This document shows positions 23,901-34,000 of a stretch of DNA of 64,000 nucleotides, piece by piece (the stretch's first letter is position 1; every line of letters begins with the position of its first letter). Source of the DNA: Diospyros lotus (Eukaryota; Streptophyta; Magnoliopsida; Ericales; Ebenaceae); contig NC_068347.1 in NCBI RefSeq assembly GCF_014633365.1, positions 21,722,433 through 21,786,432 of the forward strand. Direction: 5' to 3'. Made by a program: the position numbers and the translations under genes. Below the pieces are notes generated by a model that saw only the letters and a list, made by a program, of their open reading frames with translations, did no database searches and was not told the DNA's origin.

Positions 23901-25597
23901 GGTTCCCCTTAAATATCAGAACACGTATATTGGGGATTTAAAGTAGTTATCTGATGTGCTCGTGTTTCTCTTTATTTATTTTTCATTGAAGCATTCTTAT
24001 ACCACTTTTTCTTGCTTTTGTTCTTCTCCTTCTCCCTAGTTGTGATTTTTCTTTCCCAACTGTACCTCTAAACTGGCATGCCTTCTGGTTCTTGTCTAAT
24101 CCAGTTAAAAACAAGATGTTTTTAACCAAACCAGTAAAATAGTGAAGCATTGAGTGTGCATATGTTCATTTTCAGTTTTCAGATGCATACTCAGTTCTTG
24201 TGAATATGGTGTTCCTTTTTTGTATTTATATTTTTAATATCCAAAAGTTGGATGTTCAGGTGAAAAGCATGAACTATTGAGCTGGGGTTTGAGGGTTCAA
24301 ATAGCTTTAGATGTAGCAAGAGGCTTGGAATATCTTCATGATGGGGTAATCCTTAATTTTAAAGCAATATGCCTGTGTGTAAATGCATTTTTTTAGCTCA
24401 TCTGACTACGGATTGCATTCATTTGGTGCTTATGATTTTGGTTTTGCTTCTTTCTTTGTTGACTTCAGGCTGTTCCTCCTGTGGTACATAGGGATATTAA
24501 ATCTTCCAACATTCTGTTGGATCAGTCCATGAGAGCCAGGGTACTGTTTTTCTGTGACTCGTGACTGTTTATTGTTTATGCTTCTAAGGAAGAAACAAGC
24601 AATTTAGAGAAATTCAAGCTTCTTTTTCTGGCAATTCTTGATTGGTTAAATCTTGTACATCTTATATTAGGCTAAAACAGATTAAGCCATAATTATTTCT
24701 TGGGCTCTAGTGCATTTGATACATATTATACTGGTTCAAGCAGGTAGCTGATTTTGGGCTTTCTAGGGAAGAGATGGTTAACAGCCATGCGTCCAATTTA
24801 CGGGGAACGTTTGGATACCTTGATCCAGAGTATATATCAACAAGGGCGTTTACCAAGAAAAGCGATGTTTATAGCTTTGGGGTTTTGCTTTTTGAACTCA
24901 TTGCTGGCAGAAATCCTCAGCAGGGTCTGATGGAATATGTTGAACTAGTAAGATATCTATCTCACTCTCTCACAATCAAAATCAGACGCTTGGTAGTACG
25001 AGGAAACTTAAGGAATATAATAGGCAAACTAATCATTCGGAACACAAATAAATATTTGCCACTCACTAGATTGGCCATAGTTGATATTCGATTTAGGATG
25101 TTCTTGTCTTTATGGATGCATGGGTATCTTTTAATTTTTAAAATAAATAGCAAATAATATAACACGAGCTAACACCGAATTTGCAAATTTTTGGTTGTTC
25201 TTGATAACTAAACCTGTTGAATGTTCAGCTTTCTGATTTGTTGCGTTTTTATGATGGCTAGGCTGCAATGAACGCGGACGGGAAAATCGGCTGGGAGGAG
25301 ATTGTAGATTCCAGTCTCGATGGAAAATACGACATGCAGGAACTCAATGATGTGGCAGCTCTAGCATACAAGTGTATCAACCGTGTACCGAGAAAACGAC
25401 CAGCCATGAGAGACATTGTGCAAGTGCTGTCGCGTATCCTTAAATTGAGGCACAGTAAAAAGCATCACGGGCATTCACTTTCTGGCACGCAAGATGAGGT
25501 CGCCATCAATGTCGACCAGCCAGATCACCGAAGCCCAATGTCAGAACACCGGCGGGTGGACTCTGTGGATAGCACAGCTGATGCCTTCGAAGTTTAA
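19824..25597 (+). CDS. CRLK1: Calcium/calmodulin-regulated receptor-like kinase
   Basis: Coding exons: 19824-20140, 20987-21140, 23221-23347, 24260-24345, 24469-24540, 24744-24947 and 25262-25597. All introns are GT-AG and the phases join to give 431 aa, close to the roughly 440 aa I recall for Arabidopsis CRLK1. Residues about 7-31 form one membrane segment ([20 protein letters not shown]), followed by basic RYHRRR and a Ser-rich linker. The Ser/Thr kinase domain starts near 115: glycine loop GQGAFG (120-125), lysine 141 in [12 protein letters not shown] (235-242), DFG (255-257), then [10 protein letters not shown]. All key catalytic residues are present, so it should be active. In Arabidopsis, CRLK1 is a plasma-membrane kinase that binds calmodulin and acts in cold signalling through the MEKK1 cascade; that role here is by homology. 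CRLK1 versus CRLK2 is not settled. The start ATG is the first in frame before the membrane segment. Confidence 0.93.
20842..20922 (+). repeat. Compound TA/CA/TG microsatellite in kinase intron 1
   Basis: (TA)n, (CA)n, (TA)n, then (TG)n in a row, about 65 bases before the acceptor of exon 2. The CA and TG tracts are complementary and could fold as a hairpin. Probably highly polymorphic. Confidence 0.9.
21141..23220 (+). other. Kinase intron 2 (2.1 kb)
   Basis: Bounded by GAG|GTTAGT and GTCAG|GTTATG. It holds a poly-T run near 21960, a repeated phrase AAAACAACTAGAACTCTT (about 21902 and 22112), and two small frames at 22721-23049 with no known domain. No transposon with clear ends was found. 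Confidence 0.6.
23348..24259 (+). other. Kinase intron 3 (0.9 kb)
   Basis: Bounded by TATA|GTAAGC and TTCAG|GTGAAA. It contains an imperfect internal repeat of GGTGATTTAAACTTT (near 23598 and 23666). Nothing else is recognised. Confidence 0.6.
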
Positions 25598-26345
25598 ATG
25601 ACAGTTTTTTGGTTTGTTCATCCGTTTGATGGCTTGTTTTGGGATTTTGCTTTTGTAACATATTTGTTGTTTGTTAGGATGTAAGAAGCAAGGCAGATCT
25701 TGGTGTCAGCCTTCTGAGTTCTGCTTAATGGAGGTAGAAATCTAGTGCCTCATTCCCTTGTAATTTTCCCATCCTACATGGTATACATTTTCTTGTTCTC
25801 CCTATTTGTTCTTCATCATGCTGCAGACTCTCATTTTTTTTGTATATTAATTGGGTAATGGAAACAAAGAGAAAGTTTTCCTCTCCGCCAAGATTTAGTT
25901 AGAGGGGAAGCCTCATTTTCTGTTTTATTTGTCATTGCCAACTAATCCGATTATCAATAGATTAGTTGATAATGATTATTTGACTAAAATAGATGAATAA
26001 TGATTATGTGACTAAATTTTTTGGCCAAAAGTTTTGATGTCTCTATCACTATCCTAAATAAATTGTCTTTTTGCACTTCCTGTGAAAGTTCGGCCAAATT
26101 CTTATTGATATTGTCTTCCCCTTCTATTCACCCTTTTTGTTTGAATTGAAGACCCGGCCGGGCCGGCCCCAATATTTGGAATTATTTGCAGCAAAATATA
26201 CAAGTTGATGTAAATGAAATAAACACATTTACACTATTCTCTGCATAACTTCGCATCTCTTTATGGTAAACTGCATGGAATATCCTTCTAAGATTCAAGA
26301 AATTGTAAGACACTCCTAATATTTTCAAAATAACAAAAACTACTA
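25598..26345 (+). other. Kinase 3' UTR and downstream spacer
   Basis: The first few hundred bases are T-rich and typical of a plant 3' UTR. No AATAAA is obvious, which is common in plants. A GC-rich palindromic patch CCGGCCGGGCCGGCC lies near 26155. No gene is seen. Confidence 0.5.
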
Positions 26346-26353
26346 CTTATGTT

Positions 26354-27808
26354 GGAGGGCGGAGCAAGGATTTTAATTGAGTGGGGTTGAATTTAAATAC
26401 AAAAAATATAATTTTAAAAATAAAATAATAATAATATTATTAAAATGTAAAAATATCTTTCAATTATTTTTTACGGCTTTTTACAGTTTAATAATGCCGT
26501 ATAATAATTTTATTATCAATTTTATTAAGTATATTATTTTTAACATATACAACTATGCTATCATTCATTTATTGTGTTGTCCAGAAAAATACCCAAGAAG
26601 AGGTGAATTGGGTTTTTCAAAAATTAATAATTTTAATTTTTTTAAAAAATTTTAAATTTGTAATCTTAATATGTGGTGATTGCAATAGAATTGAAATCAA
26701 TAAAATCACACAATCACACAGAACAAAAGAAATTTATAGAGATTCGACTCTAAAGAGTCTAATCCTCTCTCTCAAGAGTTAGCTTGAGACTCTCTAAGAC
26801 TTAGGTTGAGGTTCTATTATAGAAAATCAACACTAACTTTTAATTGGAGTTAGAACCAACATACAATCTCTTGCCTAAACAAGAACCACTAGTACACTAC
26901 TAACAAATACAATTTTCTCACATAACAAGTGAGTAAAAATAACAAACTTACAACCAGAGACAATTACAAACAAGTCACCAACGATTAAGAATTCTACCAA
27001 CCAGCACACTTCCAGCACTTCGAACCTTCTCACTCTTGTTTGAATGCTCTATTAAGTTTGTTCTAATTTGAGCCTCCATACTTACCCTATATATATATAT
27101 ACATCTTTCAAATACACTAGCCATTAAATAAATGGTTAATATGAAGTTTGAAATTTAAAAAATGTTTTGACTTTCTCAAACAATAAGAAAACATGTTTTA
27201 CCTTTAATTCAAAATAAATTTACTTTTTGCATGAGTAAGAGAAAACATGTCTAAAATTAATTTTCTTTAATTCAAAATAAATTTACTTTTTGCATAAGTA
27301 AGAAATACATTTATTAAGAAATAAAAATTCAAACATAAACTTTTGAAATATAAATAATTAAAATAAGTAAACATGTCTAAAGATAATCCACCTTTAATTA
27401 AAAATAAATTTACTCTTTGTATCCACTTTTAATTTAAAATAAATTTATTTTTGTTATTATCAAAATCGTATTTACTTACCTTGAGCTTAACACATTGATT
27501 TTCAATTCTATTACATAATCGATTCTTCACAATATTTATTACAGAAAATACTCTTTCAACCATTGGAATAATAATTGAAAGAAATAAAATTAGGTGGGTA
27601 TTGGGAAATAAAACAAGAAATAGGATAAATTTTAAAATTAAATGGATTAGGACTTAGGACTTAGTAGATTTGGACCATTTGACCTATTTAGCCTAAGTTT
27701 TAATAAAATAATTTTAAATTCATTTTAGGAGTTGAACTTAAATAAAAATAATATAAAATAAAAAAAAATTAAGATTTGGCCACTGCACCTCACTTGACTC
27801 CGCCCTTG
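26354..27808. mobile_element. hAT-type element interrupted by a solo LTR
   Basis: Outer ends GGAGGGCGGAGCAAGG and CCTTGACTCCGCCCTTG-like (CTTGACTCCGCCCTTG at the right) form an imperfect inverted repeat. The 8-bp direct repeat CTTATGTT flanks it (26346-26353 and 27809-27816), which is the size made by hAT transposases. Without the nested LTR (26575-27492) it is about 540 bases, AT-rich and non-coding, so non-autonomous. Confidence 0.82.
26575..27492 (-). mobile_element. Solo LTR, family A relative, reversed
   Basis: On the minus strand it begins TGTTAAGCTC and ends TGGACAACA. It shares with 4703-6053 the sub-repeats AAAAAGTAAATTTATTTTGA and ATTTGGAATTAAAG-type spacers, and the ending CAATTCACCTCTTC. 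Flanks TATTG (26570-26574) and CATTG (27493-27497) match at four of five bases. It is shorter (918 bases) and differs in the downstream half. Confidence 0.7.
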
Positions 27809-27816
27809 CTTATGTT

Positions 27817-28944
27817 GGAACATAAAATGACAAATTTACCCTTATTTTTTAAAAAAGATATTTCTATTTACTTTTTTGTTTTTTTGTTTTTTATTCTCTA
27901 AAATGAATGGTAGTAGGCACCCATGTAGTTCCATAAAATGTGCACGAGTTTCTCTCTGATTTTAGTATTTCTACAAAAGGACATACACAAAATTCAGTCA
28001 AAATTTTCACTATTTTTTCAGGTTTATCTAACTATTTTTCATTAAGTGTTCACACAAACATATCAAAAACATAATTATTTTAAAACTTTTATCTCTTTAT
28101 CCCTTATTTTCAATGAAAATTGTCCCACTTAAGATTTTTGAATCTCCACCCTCCCATTAGTAGCTCGATTTTAACTTCTAATCAAGTCATCAGCCTTTTG
28201 AATTTTTGTCGTTGTTAATGATTAAATTTTTTAACAAACACATATCATCTTTGTTGATTGAGAATTCCTATTTGAACCTTATTTTGTAATTCTTCTCAAA
28301 GAATAATGTTATTGTTATACTTTTGTGTACCCCTTAGACTACATAAATGTATATTAATGACAAAAAAGTCCTTCATGAGGCACATAGAGACGCGTGAGGT
28401 ACATGAAGACGAGGAGTATTTTGGTCATAATACCCCTTTATGTAACCCAAGGTGTATAAAAGTGATATACATGTAGCATGATTCATTCTCAAAGCAGATG
28501 GATGTTGATTTTATCCTTTATCAAAAAGGTAAAATGGTTATTACAAGCTCACAAAGTATTTTGAAAATTTTAAATACATTTATGCCTCAACAAAGACAAT
28601 TAGGATTTTTGGATTGCTACTTAACAATAAGGAGTAATCACAACATCATAATATAGGTCTAAAGTATTTACTGTATTTTTTCAATATTAGAAATAATTCT
28701 TACAATAAACCTAAGTGTCAAGAGTACAAAGCATAATTTTCCCTTCATTTATATGCATTTTAGGTTTTCTTTCATTTTGTCTTATTGAGATCAATAATCT
28801 CAACGAAATCACATATCCACAATGTCATGATACTTTTATTTATGATTTAAAATTGACTTAATCTCACTATTTTTTAACAGTGTATTGTTGTCATTTTTAA
28901 TTACACACCTTATGGGTTTATGTTATAGATAATTACATTGTTGT
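27817..28944. other. AT-rich intergenic DNA, no gene seen
   Basis: Stop-dense in all frames. A GC-bearing patch GAGACGCGTGAGGTACATGAAGACG occurs near 28386, inside a phrase flanked by similar sentences (TACCCCTTAGACTACATAAATGTAT and ATACCCCTTTATGTAACCC) that may be degenerate terminal repeats of a small MITE. Confidence 0.45.
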
Positions 28945-29782
28945 TGTTGATATAATATAATAATTAAAAATTATTTGTCTCAAAAAAACTCAACAAAACG
29001 TTAGTAGGGCCAAGTAGAAGAGCAAGTTTGCTCGGAATAAGTCATATGAAAGGGTCTTATGGAATGGTGGCTCTGGAAAAGTCTTTGGGCATCTAAAGTT
29101 ACAAAAGAGTTTTTTGAGTGAATTGTAGAAGAATCTTCAGAAGAGGTCTTCAGGAGCTTTGGTTCTTTCAGTCTTCCGATCTATAAGATAGGAGACAATT
29201 AGAAAGTATGTGAGAATTTCTCTTGCGTGGCTCTCTGATACTTAAGTCAAATATAGTCATGGTACGAAAAAGGTTATGCAAATACAGTGTGATGTAGAGA
29301 GTGTCTTCGAAAAAGTAAGAATTCTTCGAAAGAGGTGTGCACTGAATAGTCAAAAAGGGGTCTTTAGGTTTACCAAAAAGATCTAAAAGATGAAGGATCA
29401 ATGAGTATTTATACTCTTCAAGGGATTGGGGCAAACTTAGACACGTGGCACACATGCACGAGCTATGTGACACGACTCTTCGAGTGAAGGTGTTTGGATG
29501 TCATTGTCGAGATGACCTAACCTTTGAGGGAGCTAGCCCCTAAAAGGTATTCGAAAGATTAGTTTGACTTTTGGAAAAATAGTCCTTGAAGGGGGTTTGA
29601 AAAACTATCTAAGCCTTCGGGGAAATTGGTCCCCGAAAGGTCTTTGGTGCTCTTGAGTCTTCAGGTGACAAGGCTGTAGAAGACCCTTCTAGAAAAGAAG
29701 GCTCTCCCAAGCTTGGACAAACCTCTTCGATAGAGTTTTCCGAATGCTTTGGAGAAAACCTTACGGAAAATATGTTATAACA
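28945..29782 (-). mobile_element. Probable solo LTR related to the 11.9-kb element
   Basis: It aligns in outline with 2697-3538: same length, same opening layout, CTCTCTGATACTTAAGTCAAATATAG in the middle, and a close GGAAAATATGTTATAACA. On the minus strand it has GAGTATAAATACTC as TATA-like box near 29410. It is much diverged. No target duplication is recognised and no internal region adjoins it. Confidence 0.6.
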
Positions 29783-30277
29783 ATGGAGCTTCCTTGCATG
29801 TTCTTAAGAGGAAATTTCGCAGAAGATATATTACAATAATTATTTTAATCAATTTATTTTATTTTATTTTATTTTTAATACATGCAAATTGCAATCCTGG
29901 TGGATTTGTTTGTTGTTAATTATCTTTTAAAATTTATGTTTTTTAAGGTAAAAATGAAAATTTTGGTAGATAAAGACATGATTTGGTTTCCACTAAGTTA
30001 GTTGAAATGAATATATTACCCATCTAAACTATTGAAAAATAAAAATAAATAAATTTTAGAGTTATATTGTTTGAACCGTGAGACTTCCAAATCCAACAAC
30101 TTTCAATATAAAATTCTTATTTTAACTCATATTAATTAATGTCAATAACACATAATAGGTTCATTTGTTTCAACGTAACACTGGAAAATAATTTTCATAT
30201 GAATTATGCTATATAAAAAAGTTTTTTCATCTCTTTTATATAAAAAATAAATTACATAAAAAATCAAACACTAACTT
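29783..30277. other. AT-rich spacer
   Basis: No coding or repeat structure with definable ends was found. Confidence 0.5.
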
Positions 30278-30801
30278 GCCATGTTTGTTGCAGCTTAATT
30301 AGAGAAATTATAATTTCCAACTTTTCAGATTATAGCTTCTAAAACTTAGAATAAGTTGTGAACTTGTTTATTGCAATTTCTCAGAAGTTGTAGTTAAGCA
30401 GTTATAGTGTTTGATACCATAAGTTGTAAAATAACCTATTTTTGTATAATTATCCATAATACCCTTAGTAGTTATAGAATGATAATTTAAAAATTAATTA
30501 GTGTATATGTATAAGTTTCAAGTATTATAATTAATGAATTATGAGAATAGAGATGCTTGATTGCGTGGATATGAGAGTAATTTTTTATTAAAAATAGGGA
30601 AAAAATTGTCATTAAAATGTGACCGTTTAATCAGAAGTTATAGAAGTTGGGGTATCTCAGGTTTGAAAAAATCAGCTTCTACCCTTTCTAAAAACTATAA
30701 AAATTGTAAGTTAGAATTTTACAAATTAGAATAAATATTACATTTCTATTTTTTTAAGTTAAAAGCTAAAAGTGACAGCTTTTAACTGCAACAAATAGGC
30801 C
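30278..30801. mobile_element. MITE upstream of RPL24
   Basis: Left end GCCATGTTTGTTGCAGCTTAA pairs with right end CAGCTTTTAACTGCAACAAATAGGC as an imperfect terminal inverted repeat. Inside, AACTTAGAATAAGTTGTGAAC and GTAAGTTAGAATTTTACAAATTAGAAT form further self-complementary arms, so the transcript could fold into a long hairpin. Target duplication is not clear. It ends about 220 bases before the RPL24 start codon. Confidence 0.65.
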
Positions 30802-30878
30802 AAAATCTAACCAGCTTTGTGTAAATATGGGTGATTTTATATCAAAATAATAATAGAAAAAAAGAATATTAAAACCTA

Positions 30879-30888
<10 letters not shown>

Positions 30889-30926
<38 letters not shown>
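30889..30926 (+). repeat. GA microsatellite in RPL24 promoter/leader
   Basis: An uninterrupted AG run of about 19 units, preceded by ATATATATA at 30881-30889 that could serve as a TATA-like box. It lies about 100 bases before the start codon. Confidence 0.9.
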
Positions 30927-30927
<1 letters not shown>

Positions 30928-31023
30928 AAGTCGAGCTTCTTATCCTTTCAGTTTTCCTCCCTAACTCAAGGCGCCTGACCTGTTTCCAGCAGTGGGCACT
31001 TCTCTAGAGTCGCAGCACCAACA

Positions 31024-34000
31024 ATGGCCGCAATGGCTGCTCTCCACAGCTCCTTCACTTCTCTTTCTCTCTCCTCTTCTTCCTTCTTCGGCCAACCATT
31101 TTCGCCCTCTCTCTGCCCGTCCCTGGTACGCCTATCTTTTCTTCTCTCCTTTTTCCTTTGTTTTTTTAGCCTTTTTAACCCCCTGTTTTCATGGAATTCG
31201 AAGATTCCTTCTTCCTTTTTGTTGGCAATATCAGATGGATTTTGCACTGTTTCGTGTAATTTTAATTTACTTTGTGGTATCATCATTTGTAAACCCATCG
31301 ATTGTTATTATTATGCCACATTTGGACTTTTATTGATGATTTTTGAAATGTGTGTTCCACTGATTGCCTCGTATTCATTATTCCGTGACCTAATCAACAC
31401 CCAATTGTAGAAATGATTGATGAGTACTTTCATGGAATGTTTGGTTATATCGCAGCATATGCTAGTTTAGTTGATTACATGTAGCCGCAGAAAAAAGACC
31501 TGGTTGTACTGATACTTTGTTTTAGTCCATTAATTGAGTACACAACATTATTGTACAAAATTGCATTTCCTTTTCCATGTCCAGTATGGAAAATCATATT
31601 TCCCTAAACAATGAAGGGATAACCAGTAAGCATTTTTTTTTTTTTTTGTGTGTGTGGCTTTAAACATTCATTGTTGCTCTCTGTTATTGAGTGTTCAGAT
31701 TAGTTTGGAAGCCAGTTTTTTTCATTCCATATGTCCTTTTTGTCTTCAATGTGGGTCTTTTTTTCCTTCTACAAGATAACAGAGGAGTGCAAGAATTCCA
31801 TTTGTAGGATTTGTTATGGATTTTTATTTCAAAGAACACCCATTCAATAAATGAGGCTAGCATCACTCCCATATTGAACCAAATTTACTATCAATATGAA
31901 CTAGATGATTGCCTTTAACAACCTCATCAAAGGGCACCCTGCAGCCCAGTTCTCTTCACTTTCGATCAGCAAGACGAACATCATTCTCGTTGCACCAAAA
32001 TTCAGTATCTGCCATCATCAACATCCTGATGAAGCAATATATGAGTCATAGTCAACAACATTTGAAAGGGAATTGTTACCTATTCACCAAATTTTCCAAT
32101 TAATAATTGTATTTAGTGTTGTAGCCCATAGGAAGAGACAAAAATTTGTCTGGTGAAAAATTACTTAGAAATGCAAGAAAAATGATGGAGCAATCTAAAA
32201 TGTTGGAACGAACAGAACACTATTATAGAGATAGGTGCAATGCAAAACTTAGTAACTTACAAACAGATAGTAACTCTCAAGGATAAAGCAATCTCACTTG
32301 CTACCCATGATAAACTGTCTCCCACTTTGATAGACATCCTAAAGACAAACCTGCCTGGGTAGGCAATGCCAAAACAAGAATTAACGAATATGAATATTGA
32401 TTAAGCAAAAGATAATTTGAAGATTTTAATATTAGTCCTCCCCCAAAGTCTCTTTCTCATTGTTTTAAAGGTTGTCACAGATCTTGACACTAGAAACTCT
32501 AAAATATCTGTATTCTCTCTTATATGCATCTTTGATATATGTAGAATAAAGTCTCATGATCATTAATTTGTGGGTAGAGAAATATTAAGTCCATCTAACT
32601 CCACAAAACCGCAGTTTTCTTCCCAAAGTAGAAAGTTCAATTTTTTTCAAATGGGTAGGATTCAGGTCAGTATAGCAGCACTAGCTTCACCTCATTTGTT
32701 GCCCTTAAAAAGTTGGAATTTAATGTCTTTATGTTCACAAAGTTATACTCCTTTGTAATTTCAAGAATCAATTTATTCAGATATAAGATGGAACATTTTA
32801 GCCGACCTCACATTGTGGGATAAAGGCTTGATGGATTGTTGTTTTTGTTTGCTCTACTCTTGTTTCTGCTTGTATTAAGAAGACTTGTACTGCAACATTA
32901 ACTAGCTCAAAACCATCTCCAAGGCATAAACTAGAAATAACAACTCAAAAGTGTTTACAGAATTTGTCAATGCTAAAAATCCTAACCACAATGAAAGTAT
33001 TTATTTCACAAATTGGATATAAATATTGTTCTCTTTCAAGTAGTGGTGGGGTCAGGACCTAGGGTTAAGGGGGGCATTACTTATTTGTCCCCATCTTTTT
33101 TATTTTAGAGGGGGGCAAGTGTTAGAGGGCATAATAATTTATATGCACAACATCAAAGGGCCAATGGGTAATTTTAGAAGTTAAGGGTGGGGGAGGGGGG
33201 GGGGGGGGTGCAATTGCACACTCTCAATTGTATGTAGTTCCACCCTGCTTTCAATTGATTCTGTAACACCCAAAATGTTTCTAGAATTTTGGGAAGACTT
33301 AATTATTAAGGAAAATGATTACCCAAAATTTAAACTCGCCAATTCACAAAAATGGATCTCAGATTTGGAATCTTTTTGTTGAACTGAGTCTGTTGGTATA
33401 TAACTTGATGGGTTTTGGAGGAAAGGGTTGAGACACAAATTTTAGATAAATACATTGAAGCACATGAGGTGAGATTGCTGAAAGCTTTTGATAAATATTG
33501 AGGAAAGATGGAAAGATGAGAAAAGACACACACACACACACACACGCTCACACACAGATATAAGAGAGAGATTGAGATCCTTGAAATGATATATGTGTGT
33601 GTCTAAATAAGTATGCATATGTATATATGTGTGTGTGTAGGTGAAACGAGCTAAGGAAAAAAAGGGCTCCCCTTGCCACCCTGTGCATGGAAGAAGAGAA
33701 AATAAGAGGGAGGGAGATGCAAAAGTTGACCTTAGAATGGAAAAAAGGGCCCCTTGTCTTTCCCACCTTTGGCTAACAAAACGTAAGAAAGAGAGAGTGG
33801 GTCTCTTGAAATCATTGAGAGGGAGGGAGGAAGGGAAGGAGGGAGATGCAAAAGTTGAGCTTAGAATTGAAAAAAGGGGTGCTTGTCTCTCCCACTATCA
33901 GCTGGAAATGCCTGAGAAAAAGAGTGAGTCTTGAAATCATTGAGAGGGAGGCCGGGATGGAGAATGGAAAAAGGGTCACTTGTCTCTCCCACCTTCGGCT

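Noticed and set aside
24774..25157. Single-exon 127-codon kinase-like frame
   Set aside because: It is exon 6 of the kinase read on into the following intron; the donor after GAACTA at 24947 is the correct end.
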